A stretch of DNA of 22,487 bases from positions 1-22,487 of the forward strand of contig CAYOKT010000046.1 of the NCBI GenBank assembly GCA_964404605.1, read 5' to 3'. This DNA is from CAYOKT01 sp964404605. GTDB lineage: Bacteria; Electryoneota; Electryoneia; Electryoneales; Electryoneaceae. Position 1 is the stretch's first letter. The number at the start of each line of letters is the position of its first letter. This document shows, one piece after another, positions 1-7,488 of this stretch. Under the pieces are notes generated by a model. That model was given only the letters and a program-made list of their open reading frames with translations, had not been told where the DNA came from and ran no database searches. Made by a program: the position numbers and the translations under genes.

Positions 1-527
1 GATTCCGCCAGGTCGAACCCCGCGTGCAGCGCACGCAGGTTCGCCTCACGGAACGATTCCGGGCTGTAGGCTTCCAGCGTTTCCCGCAGGATCTCCTTGT
101 CGAAGAGGCCGGCCAGGGCGACCGCGGCGGCGGCGATCACCACGTTCGCCACCCCGCGCGCGCCGAGGTCCGTGGCGATGGCGGTGGCCGCGACCGGGAC
201 ATGACGCGCCGGGCCGGACTCCTTCACCGATACCAGGTCCCCGTCGTAGAGAACCAGCCCGTCCTCCACGACGGCGGGATGGAACTTGTCGTACCCCGCC
301 TGCGACAGGGCGATCAGCAGGTCGGGAGTCCGCACCTTGGGGTAGGAGATGGGCCGGGAGGAGAGGATCACCCCCGCATGGCAGGCCGACCCGCGCGCCT
401 CCGCCCCGTAGGAGGCGGACTGGGCGGCTTCCAGCCCCGCATTGACGGCGGCGTTGCCGAGCAGCACCCCGGCGAAGACGACCCCCTGCCCGCCGAACCC
501 GCAGATCAGCAGTTCAACCCGTTTCAT
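1..527 (-). CDS. korC: 2-oxoacid:ferredoxin oxidoreductase gamma subunit (KorC-like), 3' end outside window
   Basis: Gamma subunit of the second 2-oxoacid:acceptor oxidoreductase of the window; the family helps bind CoA and completes the alpha-beta-gamma enzyme that turns a 2-oxoacid plus CoA into acyl-CoA, CO2 and reduced ferredoxin. About 175 residues are visible, close to the usual length of about 180, so only the last residues are missing beyond the left edge. The N-terminus MKRVELLICGFGGQGV carries the glycine-rich GFGGQG motif typical of the family, and SYGAEARGSACHAGV is the usual following block. The ATG at 527 overlaps the beta-subunit stop codon in an ATGA arrangement, which fixes the start and indicates translational coupling. 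Substrate is not readable from this subunit. Confidence 0.9.
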   Translation of the reverse strand, partial: MKRVELLICGFGGQGVVFAGVLLGNAAVNAGLEAAQSASYGAEARGSACHAGVILSSRPISYPKVRTPDLLIALSQAGYDKFHPAVVEDGLVLYDGDLVSVKESGPARHVPVAATAIATDLGARGVANVVIAAAAVALAGLFDKEILRETLEAYSPESFREANLRALHAGFDLAE

Positions 528-1285
528 GGCCGGACCCATTCGCCTGTGGGCACCTTGCCCTCCCGCTCGCTTTCAGGCAGCTTCTCCCACTTCCGGCGGT
601 TGAGGTAGACGCCCTTCATCTCCCGGCGGAAATCCCCGAGGGTGGGAATCCGGTTCAACTTGCCGTAATGGGTCGGGCAGGGGCTCACCGCCTCGATGAA
701 GCTGAACCCCTCGTGCAGCAGGGCGCGGCTGATCAGCTTGATCAGGGGGTGGATCTGGAACACCGTGTGCCGTCCGATGAACCCCGCGCCGGCGCCCTCG
801 ACCAGCCGGCAGAGGTCGAACGGGGGCTCCTCCTGCCCCCAAGGGGATGTCTGCGTGTAGCAGCCTTCGGGAGTGGTCGGGGCGGCCTGGCCGCCGGTCA
901 TCCCGTAGATGTGATTGTTGGCGCAGATCACTGTCATCGGCACATTCCGGCGGGCGGCGTGGACCAGGTGGTTGCCGCCGATCGCCGTAAGGTCGCCGTC
1001 CCCGGAGACCACGACCACTTTCAGTTCGGGATTCGCCAGCGCGACCCCGGTGGCGAAGGCGACCGGGCGGCCGTGCGTCGTGTGCAGCGTGTCCGCCTCG
1101 ATGTGGGGCGAGGGGATCCAGGCGGCGCAACCGATGCCCGAAACGAAGACCAGCTTGTCCCAGTCGAGGCCGGCCTCGTTCACCCCGCGGATGAGCGCGC
1201 CGAGCAGGATGCCGTGCCCGCAGCCGGAGCAGTAGGGCGTCGGGAAGACATCCAGGCGCAGGTTGTCGTAGAGTTCCCTGCTCAT
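524..1285 (-). CDS. korB: 2-oxoacid:ferredoxin oxidoreductase beta subunit (KorB-like)
   Basis: Catalytic TPP-binding subunit, 253 residues, a normal length for KorB. The TPP/Mg site is visible as GDGDLTAIGG (about 95-104) followed by NNHIYGMTGGQ (123-133). Four cysteines placed as in the family for one [4Fe-4S] cluster are C19 and C22 (YCSGCGHG), C53 (SGIGCAAW) and C203 (SPCPTHYGK). The start MSRELYDN at 1285 was chosen over a longer open frame because it overlaps the alpha-subunit stop as ATGA and begins just ahead of the conserved cysteine motif. The gene overlaps the gamma subunit by 4 bases at its other end. The sequence resembles 2-oxoglutarate-type enzymes most, but branched-chain or other 2-oxoacids remain possible. 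Confidence 0.93.
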   Translation of the reverse strand: MSRELYDNLRLDVFPTPYCSGCGHGILLGALIRGVNEAGLDWDKLVFVSGIGCAAWIPSPHIEADTLHTTHGRPVAFATGVALANPELKVVVVSGDGDLTAIGGNHLVHAARRNVPMTVICANNHIYGMTGGQAAPTTPEGCYTQTSPWGQEEPPFDLCRLVEGAGAGFIGRHTVFQIHPLIKLISRALLHEGFSFIEAVSPCPTHYGKLNRIPTLGDFRREMKGVYLNRRKWEKLPESEREGKVPTGEWVRP

Positions 1286-2442
1286 GCCGTCACCCTGAGC
1301 AGTCCGCGCACCCCCTCGAGGATGGTGTCCGGCCGCATCCCCTCGCCATCGACCTGCGGGATCGGCTGCACCGGCCGGTGGAGAACCCGTTCCACCTCCC
1401 GGACCACCTGCCCCATGTTCATCTCCGGAACGGCGACCGCGCGGGCGCGGGCGGCGGTCTCCCCGAGCGCCTTTTCCGGGAAAGGCCACAGGGTGACCGG
1501 GCGGAACAGCCCCGCCCGGACCCCCCGCGACCGCAGGATGTCCACCGCCTCCAGCGAGGCCCGCGCCGAGAAGCCGTAGGCGACCAGCAGGAGGTCGGCG
1601 TCCTCCGCGCGGTAGGTCTCCCAGCGGACGATCTCCTCCGCGGCGTTCCGCACCTTGCCGACAAGACGCTGAACGAGGCGGCGGTGAATCTCCGAATCCT
1701 GCGTCTTACGGAAGCCGCGCCCGTCGTGGGTCGAGCCGGTGATCAGCAGCTTCTCCCCCTCCCCGAAGCGCGGCATGGGGGGAACGCCGTCCTCGTCCTC
1801 GGTGTGAAACGGCGGCACTCCCCTCGCACTTGGACGCCTCCACCGCTCGACCTTCTCCGGAACGACGACCTTCTCCCGCAGGTGCCCGACCGACTCGTCC
1901 GCGAGGAGGAAGGTCGGGATGCGGTAGGCCTCGGCGGCGTTGAAGGCGGCGATGGTGAGGTCGAACATCTCCTGCACGCTCCAGGGGGCATAGGCGACGA
2001 TTTCGTAATCGGCATGGCTGCCGAACTTGACCTGGAAGACATCCCCCGAGCCGGGCCGGGTCGCCTGCCCGGTGGAGGGGCCGGCCCGCTGGATGTCGAC
2101 GATCACCACCGGGGTTTCCGTCATCGCGGCGTAGCCGATGGTCTCCATCATCAGGCTCAGCCCGGGGCCGGAGGTGGCGGTCATGGCGCGCGACCCGGCC
2201 CAGGCGGCGCCGACCATCGCGCAGATGGAGCCGATCTCGTCCTCCATCTGGATGAAGACCCCGCCGGTCTCCCTCAGCCGGTGGACCATCCGCACCATGA
2301 CTTCGCTCGCCGGGGTGATGGGATACCCGGCGTAGAAGTTGCAGCCCGCCGCGATGGCCCCGTCCGCGCACGCCTCGTCGCCCATCATGAAGCGCGTGCC
2401 CGGCTCGATGGGGGATTTCACCCGTTCAACCGTCTGTTTCAT
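1282..2442 (-). CDS. korA: 2-oxoacid:ferredoxin oxidoreductase alpha subunit (KorA-like)
   Basis: Alpha subunit, 386 residues, holding the pyrimidine-binding and transketolase C-terminal domains. The hallmark YPITPASE lies at 40-47, followed by an E/D-rich stretch (MEDEIGSICAMVGAAWAG) and ATSGPGLSLM, then AGPSTGQATRPGSGD, the conserved loop of KorA-type subunits. It overlaps the ferredoxin gene upstream by 17 bases and the beta subunit by 4, so four cistrons (ferredoxin, alpha, beta, gamma) are tightly coupled. It is separate in sequence from the other alpha subunit in this window (6322-7488), whose motif is YPITPQT, so the two enzymes are paralogues with probably different substrates. Confidence 0.93.
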   Translation of the reverse strand: MKQTVERVKSPIEPGTRFMMGDEACADGAIAAGCNFYAGYPITPASEVMVRMVHRLRETGGVFIQMEDEIGSICAMVGAAWAGSRAMTATSGPGLSLMMETIGYAAMTETPVVIVDIQRAGPSTGQATRPGSGDVFQVKFGSHADYEIVAYAPWSVQEMFDLTIAAFNAAEAYRIPTFLLADESVGHLREKVVVPEKVERWRRPSARGVPPFHTEDEDGVPPMPRFGEGEKLLITGSTHDGRGFRKTQDSEIHRRLVQRLVGKVRNAAEEIVRWETYRAEDADLLLVAYGFSARASLEAVDILRSRGVRAGLFRPVTLWPFPEKALGETAARARAVAVPEMNMGQVVREVERVLHRPVQPIPQVDGEGMRPDTILEGVRGLLRVTA

Positions 2443-2707
2443 CGCCTCGCTCGACCGTTATCGCCAGGTCCGGGCAGAGCAGCTCGCAGAGCATGCACCC
2501 GGTGCAGCCCTCCGGGTCGACCCGCACCGGCTTGAAGCCCTTCGGCCCGATCTCGCCGCCGGTGGTGAAGATGCCCGCGACTGGGCAGACATCGATGCAG
2601 AGGTAGCACCCCTTGCACCAGTCCTGGCGCAGCTCGACCGTGAAAACCTTCTTCTTTCGCGCCGTTTCGGCCTTCATAGCCGGTCCCGTCTCCGCATCAG
2701 GCACCAT
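2426..2707 (-). CDS. korD: 2[4Fe-4S] ferredoxin subunit of 2-oxoacid oxidoreductase (KorD-like)
   Basis: Small iron-sulfur subunit of 93 residues with two complete CxxCxxCxxxCP motifs: C31, C34, C37, C41 and C68, C71, C74, C78 (numbered from the ATG at 2707). It is the delta/ferredoxin subunit that takes electrons from the beta-subunit cluster. Two starts are possible. The ATG at 2707 follows a GGGGGAG stretch but with only two bases of spacing; the ATG at 2677 (MKAETARKKK, 83 residues) has a looser GGAG further upstream. The cysteine motifs are unaffected. The stop lies inside the start region of korA, supporting co-expression. Confidence 0.92.
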   Translation of the reverse strand: MVPDAETGPAMKAETARKKKVFTVELRQDWCKGCYLCIDVCPVAGIFTTGGEIGPKGFKPVRVDPEGCTGCMLCELLCPDLAITVERGDETDG

Positions 2708-2735
2708 CGCTCCCCCGTTCCGCCCGCCCGATCGT

Positions 2736-3680
2736 TCACCATTCGGCCGCCAGCACGCACAGCGAGAGGCCGTTGAGGATGTTCTCCGCCGATTCGCTGC
2801 GCGAGGGCATCGCGATGGGGCACCGTCCGCCGACGACCATCGGCGCCGAGGCGGCCCCGCACAGGGTCACCAGCGCCTTGTACATCGAGTTGCCGACGTG
2901 GATGTTGTTGGCGATCAGGATGTCCGCCCGCCCCGGCTCGACGCCGCCGCGCGGCTTCTTCGGGATGGCCTCCTCCTCCAGCGCGCCGTCGAGGCGCATC
3001 GGCCCCTCCACGATGACCGTGGGGTCGTCCTCCCGTGCGAAAAACTCCGCAATAATGGATTCGGCGATGGTCGTGGGCGAGGTCGGCGTCGGCCTGTCCT
3101 CGTAGGCGAGAATGGCGACCCGAACGGTCTTCTTCCCCAGGAGGCGGGCGACCTGTACGGCGTTCTTGATGATGCGGATCCCCTGCTCCACGGTGGGATC
3201 GGGCACCAGCCCCACGTCCGAGACGAGCAGCAACCCCTCGTAACTTTCGTGCTCGATGACGCCGACCAGCGAGAGGAAGTCGCCGGGCCGCCGGAACCCG
3301 CTCTCCGCGCCGAGGAGAACCCTGAAGGTGTCGGGGACGTTGCAGATATCGGTGATGTTCCCGGGAATCAGGATCGAGACCTCCCCGGTAACCGCCATCC
3401 GCGCCGCATGGAGAACGGCCTCCCGGGCGTCGGGGATGTCCACGATGTTGCAGGAGCAACTCTCCAGCCCGATGGCGGCCTGGTTTTTCCGGATCTCCTC
3501 CGCCGGACCGATCAGGACCTGGTCGATCAAACCCTCCCGGCAAGCGAGGCAGACGCCCTTCAACACCTGGAGGTCATGGGCCGGCGCCAGGGCGAGCCTC
3601 GGGGGGGACTTCGCGCGGACCTTCTCGAACGCCAACGCCCTCAGTTGCTCCAACCCCGTGACCGGGGATCCCTCATTCAT
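2736..3680 (-). CDS. ptb: phosphate acetyl/butyryltransferase family protein (Ptb-like), copy 1
   Basis: A 314-residue protein of the PTA/PTB family, which exchanges CoA and phosphate on short acyl groups (acyl-CoA + Pi to acyl-phosphate + CoA). The length and overall pattern fit phosphate butyryltransferase: a LALAPAHD strand near the N-terminus, LLLVSDVGLVPDP in the middle, IVEGPMRLDGAL, and the C-terminal block VVGGRCPIAMPSRSESAEN. The start at 3680 has a good AGGTGA ribosome site seven bases away. It sits between the two 2-oxoacid oxidoreductases, whose product is acyl-CoA, so a role in substrate-level phosphorylation is plausible. No acyl kinase is in the window. Chain-length preference is not readable. 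Confidence 0.85.
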   Translation of the reverse strand: MNEGSPVTGLEQLRALAFEKVRAKSPPRLALAPAHDLQVLKGVCLACREGLIDQVLIGPAEEIRKNQAAIGLESCSCNIVDIPDAREAVLHAARMAVTGEVSILIPGNITDICNVPDTFRVLLGAESGFRRPGDFLSLVGVIEHESYEGLLLVSDVGLVPDPTVEQGIRIIKNAVQVARLLGKKTVRVAILAYEDRPTPTSPTTIAESIIAEFFAREDDPTVIVEGPMRLDGALEEEAIPKKPRGGVEPGRADILIANNIHVGNSMYKALVTLCGAASAPMVVGGRCPIAMPSRSESAENILNGLSLCVLAAEW

Positions 3681-3735
3681 CGCAAGTCACCTCTGTGCGG
3701 CTCCAGTTTCGGCTCCCGCCCCTCCCGCGCCGGGA

Positions 3736-4719
3736 CTACCAGGCATAATCGAACAGGTCCGGGTGGGTCAGCCAGTCCAGCGGCCGGGCCACCTTCAGGT
3801 ACGGGGCGATGTACAACCCCAGGGCGATGGCGAGCAGGTTGTCCGGGTCGTCCTTCCGCGCCGGGGTGATGGCCACGGGGACCCGTCCGCCCAGCAGGAT
3901 TCTCGCGGCGCGTGCCCGGCCGAAGCAGGTCAACGTCAGCGCCAGGACCGACCGGGTATGGTGGCTGTCCAGGACGAGGATGTCCGCGTTCCCGGCCACC
4001 GGGCCGGCGTGCGGAAGGTGGGAAACCGTGTACTCATCGACCGCGGTATCGAAGCTCAGCGGCCCCTCCAGGTCGATGTCCCGGATCTGCCGGTTGCTCA
4101 CCTGGCTGGCGATGCAACGGCAGTTGTAGGTGTGCAGATCATCCACGCCGACCATGTCCATCGCGGAGAGCAGGGCGATCTTCGGATGGTCGATGCCGAC
4201 GGCGCGCGCCAGGTGCACACCGTTCTTGATGTGCAGGATCATCGAATCGAAACTGGTCTTGCCGGGGCCCGGATCGCTGATCAGGATCAGGAACTTCGGG
4301 TACCTCGGCATGAACAGGAGGACGGCCCGGCTGACTCCCTCCTCGACCGGCACCCCGTGAAAGGGGTTGGAGATGACATCATGGACCTGCTTCGGGCTGA
4401 AATCGCCCATCAGCAGGGTGTCGACCTCGCCGCCCTGACACCAGGAATGGATGAGCGACAGTTGTTTTTCCGCGGACGTCTCGCCGATGATTTCGCACTC
4501 CCCGGGTGCAATGCCGTTCTCCTCCAGGACGCCGCGGATCCGGTCCGCCTGACCGAGGAGCCTCAACTCCGCCCAGCCGAGTTTTTTCGCGGCGATGGCG
4601 GCGTCGAAGTCCCTCTCGAGGCCGGAGACCACGACGCCCAGGCGCGGTTTCGGGCCGGTTCCGGTCCTCTCGGACAGGCTGTCCGCCAGCGCTTCCAGGG
4701 TCCTGATCGGTGTCTTCAT
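3736..4719 (-). CDS. phosphate acetyl/butyryltransferase family protein (Ptb-like), copy 2, divergent
   Basis: A second PTA/PTB-family protein, 327 residues from the ATG at 4719. That ATG follows GAGGTGGAGAGA and is preferred over a GTG three codons upstream at 4728, which lies in that ribosome-site sequence. Family features include LVVSG-like first strands, FLILISDPGPGK where copy 1 has LLLVSDVGLVPD, IDLEGPLSFDTAV aligned with IVEGPMRLDGAL, and LLGGRVPVAITPARKDDPDN near the C-terminus. It is more diverged than copy 1: the serine-rich SRSESAEN block of copy 1 is ARKDDPDN here. It may be a phosphotransacylase with another substrate, or a partner of copy 1 without full activity. The two genes are 55 bases apart and co-oriented. 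Confidence 0.78.
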   Translation of the reverse strand: MKTPIRTLEALADSLSERTGTGPKPRLGVVVSGLERDFDAAIAAKKLGWAELRLLGQADRIRGVLEENGIAPGECEIIGETSAEKQLSLIHSWCQGGEVDTLLMGDFSPKQVHDVISNPFHGVPVEEGVSRAVLLFMPRYPKFLILISDPGPGKTSFDSMILHIKNGVHLARAVGIDHPKIALLSAMDMVGVDDLHTYNCRCIASQVSNRQIRDIDLEGPLSFDTAVDEYTVSHLPHAGPVAGNADILVLDSHHTRSVLALTLTCFGRARAARILLGGRVPVAITPARKDDPDNLLAIALGLYIAPYLKVARPLDWLTHPDLFDYAW

Positions 4720-4750
4720 TCTCTCCACCTCGCCATCACCGGCGGCGTCC

Positions 4751-4771
4751 GGCCGGGCGGCCCGACCGGCC
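4751..4771. repeat. GC-rich stem-loop between gamma subunit and phosphotransacylase gene
   Basis: Inverted arms GGCCGG (4751-4756) and CCGGCC (4766-4771) enclose nine GC-rich bases in the 55-base gap between two cistrons. There is no T-run after it on the minus strand, so a complete intrinsic terminator is not supported. It may affect mRNA processing or be a chance product of high GC. Confidence 0.35.
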
Positions 4772-4774
4772 GGG

Positions 4775-5365
4775 CTACCCCAGGAGGGTCTTCTGAAATG
4801 CGTCCCGCATCGCCCGGAGATTACCCTCGACGACCGCCTCCGGGTAGTGCCCGGTGAACCTGTCGCGGACGATGTCGATGACCTTCTCCAGCGGGAGCAG
4901 GTCCGTCGCCGCGGAAAAGGCGCCCAGCATCGCGGTGTTGGTCACCGGCCTGCCCAGGTGCTCCACGGCGATCCGCGTGGCCGGGACCGTGGACACCGTC
5001 CCGCTCTCCCACCGGAGCGCGCGCCGCACCGCTTCCGGCGACTCGGGGCTGTTGACGATCAGCAGGCCGTCCGCCCGCAGGCCGCGTGTCACCGGGAGGA
5101 AACCTGCCAGCGACGGGTCGAGGACGATGACCACGTTCGGCTCTTCGATCGTGTTGTAGAGGGTGATCGGTTTCTCGTCGATCCGGGTGTAGGCGGCGAT
5201 CGGCGCACCGCGGCGCTCCGAGCCGAACTGCGGGAAGGACTGCACCTGCCGGCCCAGCTCCAGCGCGGTCTCCGCCAGCAGCTTCGCCGCGGTCACGGCG
5301 CCCTGGCCGCCGCGGCCATGCCAGCGGATCTCGATGGGATAGTCAAGTGTGACTGTCGCTGCCAT
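4775..5365 (-). CDS. porG: 2-oxoacid:ferredoxin oxidoreductase gamma subunit (PorC/PorG-like)
   Basis: Gamma subunit of the first 2-oxoacid oxidoreductase, about 196 residues. The family motif WHGRGGQGAVTAAKLLAE is near the N-terminus, followed by FPQFGSERRGAPIAAYTRI, the standard block of pyruvate-type gamma subunits, and later TNTAMLGAF. Starts at ATG 5365 or at GTG 5371 two codons earlier; neither has a strong ribosome site. It follows the beta subunit after about 40 bases and is the last subunit of this enzyme. Together with the alpha and beta genes it makes a complete enzyme, the ferredoxin domain being supplied by the fused flavoprotein at 7472-9298. Confidence 0.92.
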   Translation of the reverse strand: MAATVTLDYPIEIRWHGRGGQGAVTAAKLLAETALELGRQVQSFPQFGSERRGAPIAAYTRIDEKPITLYNTIEEPNVVIVLDPSLAGFLPVTRGLRADGLLIVNSPESPEAVRRALRWESGTVSTVPATRIAVEHLGRPVTNTAMLGAFSAATDLLPLEKVIDIVRDRFTGHYPEAVVEGNLRAMRDAFQKTLLG

Positions 5366-5410
5366 AAGCACCCGTTTCGCCGGCCGGACCGGACCGTCCG
5401 GCCGTGCCCT

Positions 5411-6325
5411 TTACCCTTTCCCTGATGCGGAGCGCCCCGCCCAATTTGCGAGTTTTTCCCACCGCTGCCGCACCTCGTCCTCGAATTCGCGGATGTTCTC
5501 CTCGCTGAAATGGCCGAACCGCCCCTGCAGCTGGAGGTATTCGCGGACGGGGGTCGGCTCGGGGACATCCATCAGGGTCAACCGCTGGCCGCCGGTGATC
5601 TCCAGCAGCGGAAACACCCGGCTGGTCACGGCGGTTCGCGCCACCCGGATGGTGTCCTTCTCCGCGAACCTCTGCCCGGGAGGGCAGGGGCTGAAGAGGT
5701 GCAGGAAACGGAACCCACGCGTCGATTTCGCCTTCTCGAGCTTCCGCAGGAAATCATCCGGATGCGAGGGACTGGCGGTGGCGATGTACGGGATCCGGTG
5801 CGCCGCCATGATCGAGAGAATGTCCTTCTTGGAGGTCTTCTTCGGCATCCGGCCCGGCGTGGTCGTGGTCCACGCGGCCTTCGGGGTGGCGCCGCTCTGC
5901 TGGATTCCCGTGTTCATGTACGCTTCGTTGTCATAACAGACATAGAGGAAGTCCTCGTTCCGGTCCGCGGCCGCGGAAACCGCCCCCAGCCCGATGTCGA
6001 AGGTGGCGCCGTCCCCGGCCCACCCGACGACGAGAATGTCATCCCTCCCCCGGGCGGCGAATCCCGCGCGAACCCCCGCAGCGGCGGAGGCGGTCGCGCC
6101 GAAGGCGATGTGGAACAAGGGGACCCCGAGCGATGAGATGGGGAAGGGACCGTCGATGACCGCCATGCAGCAGGCGGGGATGACGAAGACGCAGTTCTCC
6201 CCCAGCGCTTTCACAGCCATCCTCAGGCAGAGAGCGCCTCCGCACCCCTGGCAGGCGAGGTGCCCGCCGGAGGGGCCGGTCTCCCGGCCGAAGACGTCCA
6301 CCGTGGAGCGTTCCGGTTCCCTCAT
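5411..6325 (-). CDS. porB: 2-oxoacid:ferredoxin oxidoreductase beta subunit (PorB-like)
   Basis: TPP-binding catalytic subunit, 304 residues. The TPP motif is GDGATFDIG (104-112) with YDNEAYMNTGIQ (131-142), the classic PorB signature. Candidate cluster ligands are C25 and C28 (ACQGCGG), C52 or C53 (ACCMAV) and C214 (SPCPPGQ). The start overlaps the alpha-subunit stop by four bases (ATGA). The family covers pyruvate, 2-oxoisovalerate, indolepyruvate-like and phenylglyoxylate enzymes, and the sequence alone does not separate them. Because a benzoyl-CoA reductase cluster lies upstream, phenylglyoxylate (giving benzoyl-CoA) is one candidate substrate next to pyruvate. Confidence 0.92.
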   Translation of the reverse strand: MREPERSTVDVFGRETGPSGGHLACQGCGGALCLRMAVKALGENCVFVIPACCMAVIDGPFPISSLGVPLFHIAFGATASAAAGVRAGFAARGRDDILVVGWAGDGATFDIGLGAVSAAADRNEDFLYVCYDNEAYMNTGIQQSGATPKAAWTTTTPGRMPKKTSKKDILSIMAAHRIPYIATASPSHPDDFLRKLEKAKSTRGFRFLHLFSPCPPGQRFAEKDTIRVARTAVTSRVFPLLEITGGQRLTLMDVPEPTPVREYLQLQGRFGHFSEENIREFEDEVRQRWEKLANWAGRSASGKG

Positions 6326-7488
6326 CGCCGGACCTCCACCCAGTTGACGCCGTCGGGGTCCGCCTCGCCCGCCAGCATCCTGCGGAAGATCCCCTCGACC
6401 GAAGTGGGGCGGATCTCCCGGCCGCCGAGCCCGGCGATGAACCCGTACACCTCTTTCGCGCCCCCGGACTGGAGGACGCTCTTGACCTCCGAGCCGACCG
6501 GCCCGCCCAGCCCGAAGGAACAGGCGCGGTCGATCACCCCGATTTTCGGGATGTGGCGCAGCGCCTCCCTCAGCGGCTCCACCGGGAAGGGACGGTACTG
6601 CCAGAGGCGGATCGCCCCCGCCTTGATCCCCTCCTCCCGCAGGCGGTCGACGGCAGCTGTCATCGCCCCGGCGGCGGTCCCGAGGCAGAGGGTCACCACC
6701 TCCGCGTCCCCGGTCCGGTATTCATGCAGGGGCTTCAGCGAGCGTCCCGTCAGCTTCTCCCACCCGGCCGCCTCGTCGAGGATCACCCGGCGGGAGATCT
6801 CCATCGCCTGCTGAATCTTGACCCGCTGCTCCATGAAGCTGTCCGGGAACATCATCCCGCCGAAGGCATGGGGCTCCGCCGGGTCGAGCCTGACCGGCAT
6901 TTCACGCGGAGGGAGAAACTCGTCCACGCTCTCCTGGTCCGGCATCTCAACCGCCTCCACGCAATGGGAGAGGACGAAGGCATCGAGGACGATCATCGCT
7001 GGCAGGAGCACCTGCTCGGTCACCTTGAACGCCAGCAGCGTGGTGTCCAGCACCTCCTGGTTGGAGGCGCAGTAGAACTGCATCCAGCCGGTGTCGCGCT
7101 GGGCCATCGAATCCGACTGGTCCGAGAGGATCGTCCAGGGCGCCGCGAGCGACCGGTTCACCTCGCCCATGACCACCGGGGTCCGCGCGCCGGTCGCCCA
7201 GTGAAGCATCTCGTGCATCAGCGCCAGCCCCTGGCTGGAGGTGGCGGTGAACACCCGCGCGCCGGTCATCGACGCCCCGATGCAGGTCGCCATCGAGGAG
7301 TGTTCCGATTCCGTCTGGATGAACCGGGCCTCCATCCTGCCCGAGGCGCAGAACTCGGCGATCTCCTCGACCACCGAAGTCTGGGGCGTGATCGGATAGG
7401 CCGCCACGACCTGGGTTCTCGCCAGCCGGACGGCGTGCGCCAGGGCCTGGTTGCCGGTGATCGCGACCGGTTTACTCTTCACGCCCAT
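6322..7488 (-). CDS. porA: 2-oxoacid:ferredoxin oxidoreductase alpha subunit (PorA-like)
   Basis: Alpha subunit of 388 residues from the ATG at 7488 (MGVKSKPVAITGNQALA). The open frame runs further upstream, but that extension lies inside the preceding gene and is low-complexity, so it is not used. YPITPQT at 31-37 and ESEHSSMATCIGAS are the usual pyrimidine-domain motifs, and ATSSQGLALMHEML and EVNRSLAAPW follow as in PorA. The start overlaps the upstream flavoprotein by 17 bases and the stop overlaps porB by four, so flavoprotein, alpha and beta are translationally coupled. Confidence 0.93.
   Translation of the reverse strand: MGVKSKPVAITGNQALAHAVRLARTQVVAAYPITPQTSVVEEIAEFCASGRMEARFIQTESEHSSMATCIGASMTGARVFTATSSQGLALMHEMLHWATGARTPVVMGEVNRSLAAPWTILSDQSDSMAQRDTGWMQFYCASNQEVLDTTLLAFKVTEQVLLPAMIVLDAFVLSHCVEAVEMPDQESVDEFLPPREMPVRLDPAEPHAFGGMMFPDSFMEQRVKIQQAMEISRRVILDEAAGWEKLTGRSLKPLHEYRTGDAEVVTLCLGTAAGAMTAAVDRLREEGIKAGAIRLWQYRPFPVEPLREALRHIPKIGVIDRACSFGLGGPVGSEVKSVLQSGGAKEVYGFIAGLGGREIRPTSVEGIFRRMLAGEADPDGVNWVEVRR

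Noticed and set aside
21..35. 15-base palindrome-like string CGCGTGCAGCGCACG shared with 13260-13274
   Set aside because: Both copies lie inside coding sequence in unrelated proteins and encode unrelated residues; at this GC content it is likely chance.
524..1489. Longer start for the KorB-like gene upstream of 1285
   Set aside because: The extension overlaps the alpha subunit in another frame and is low-complexity, while the ATGA overlap at 1282-1285 and the family N-terminus support the short form.
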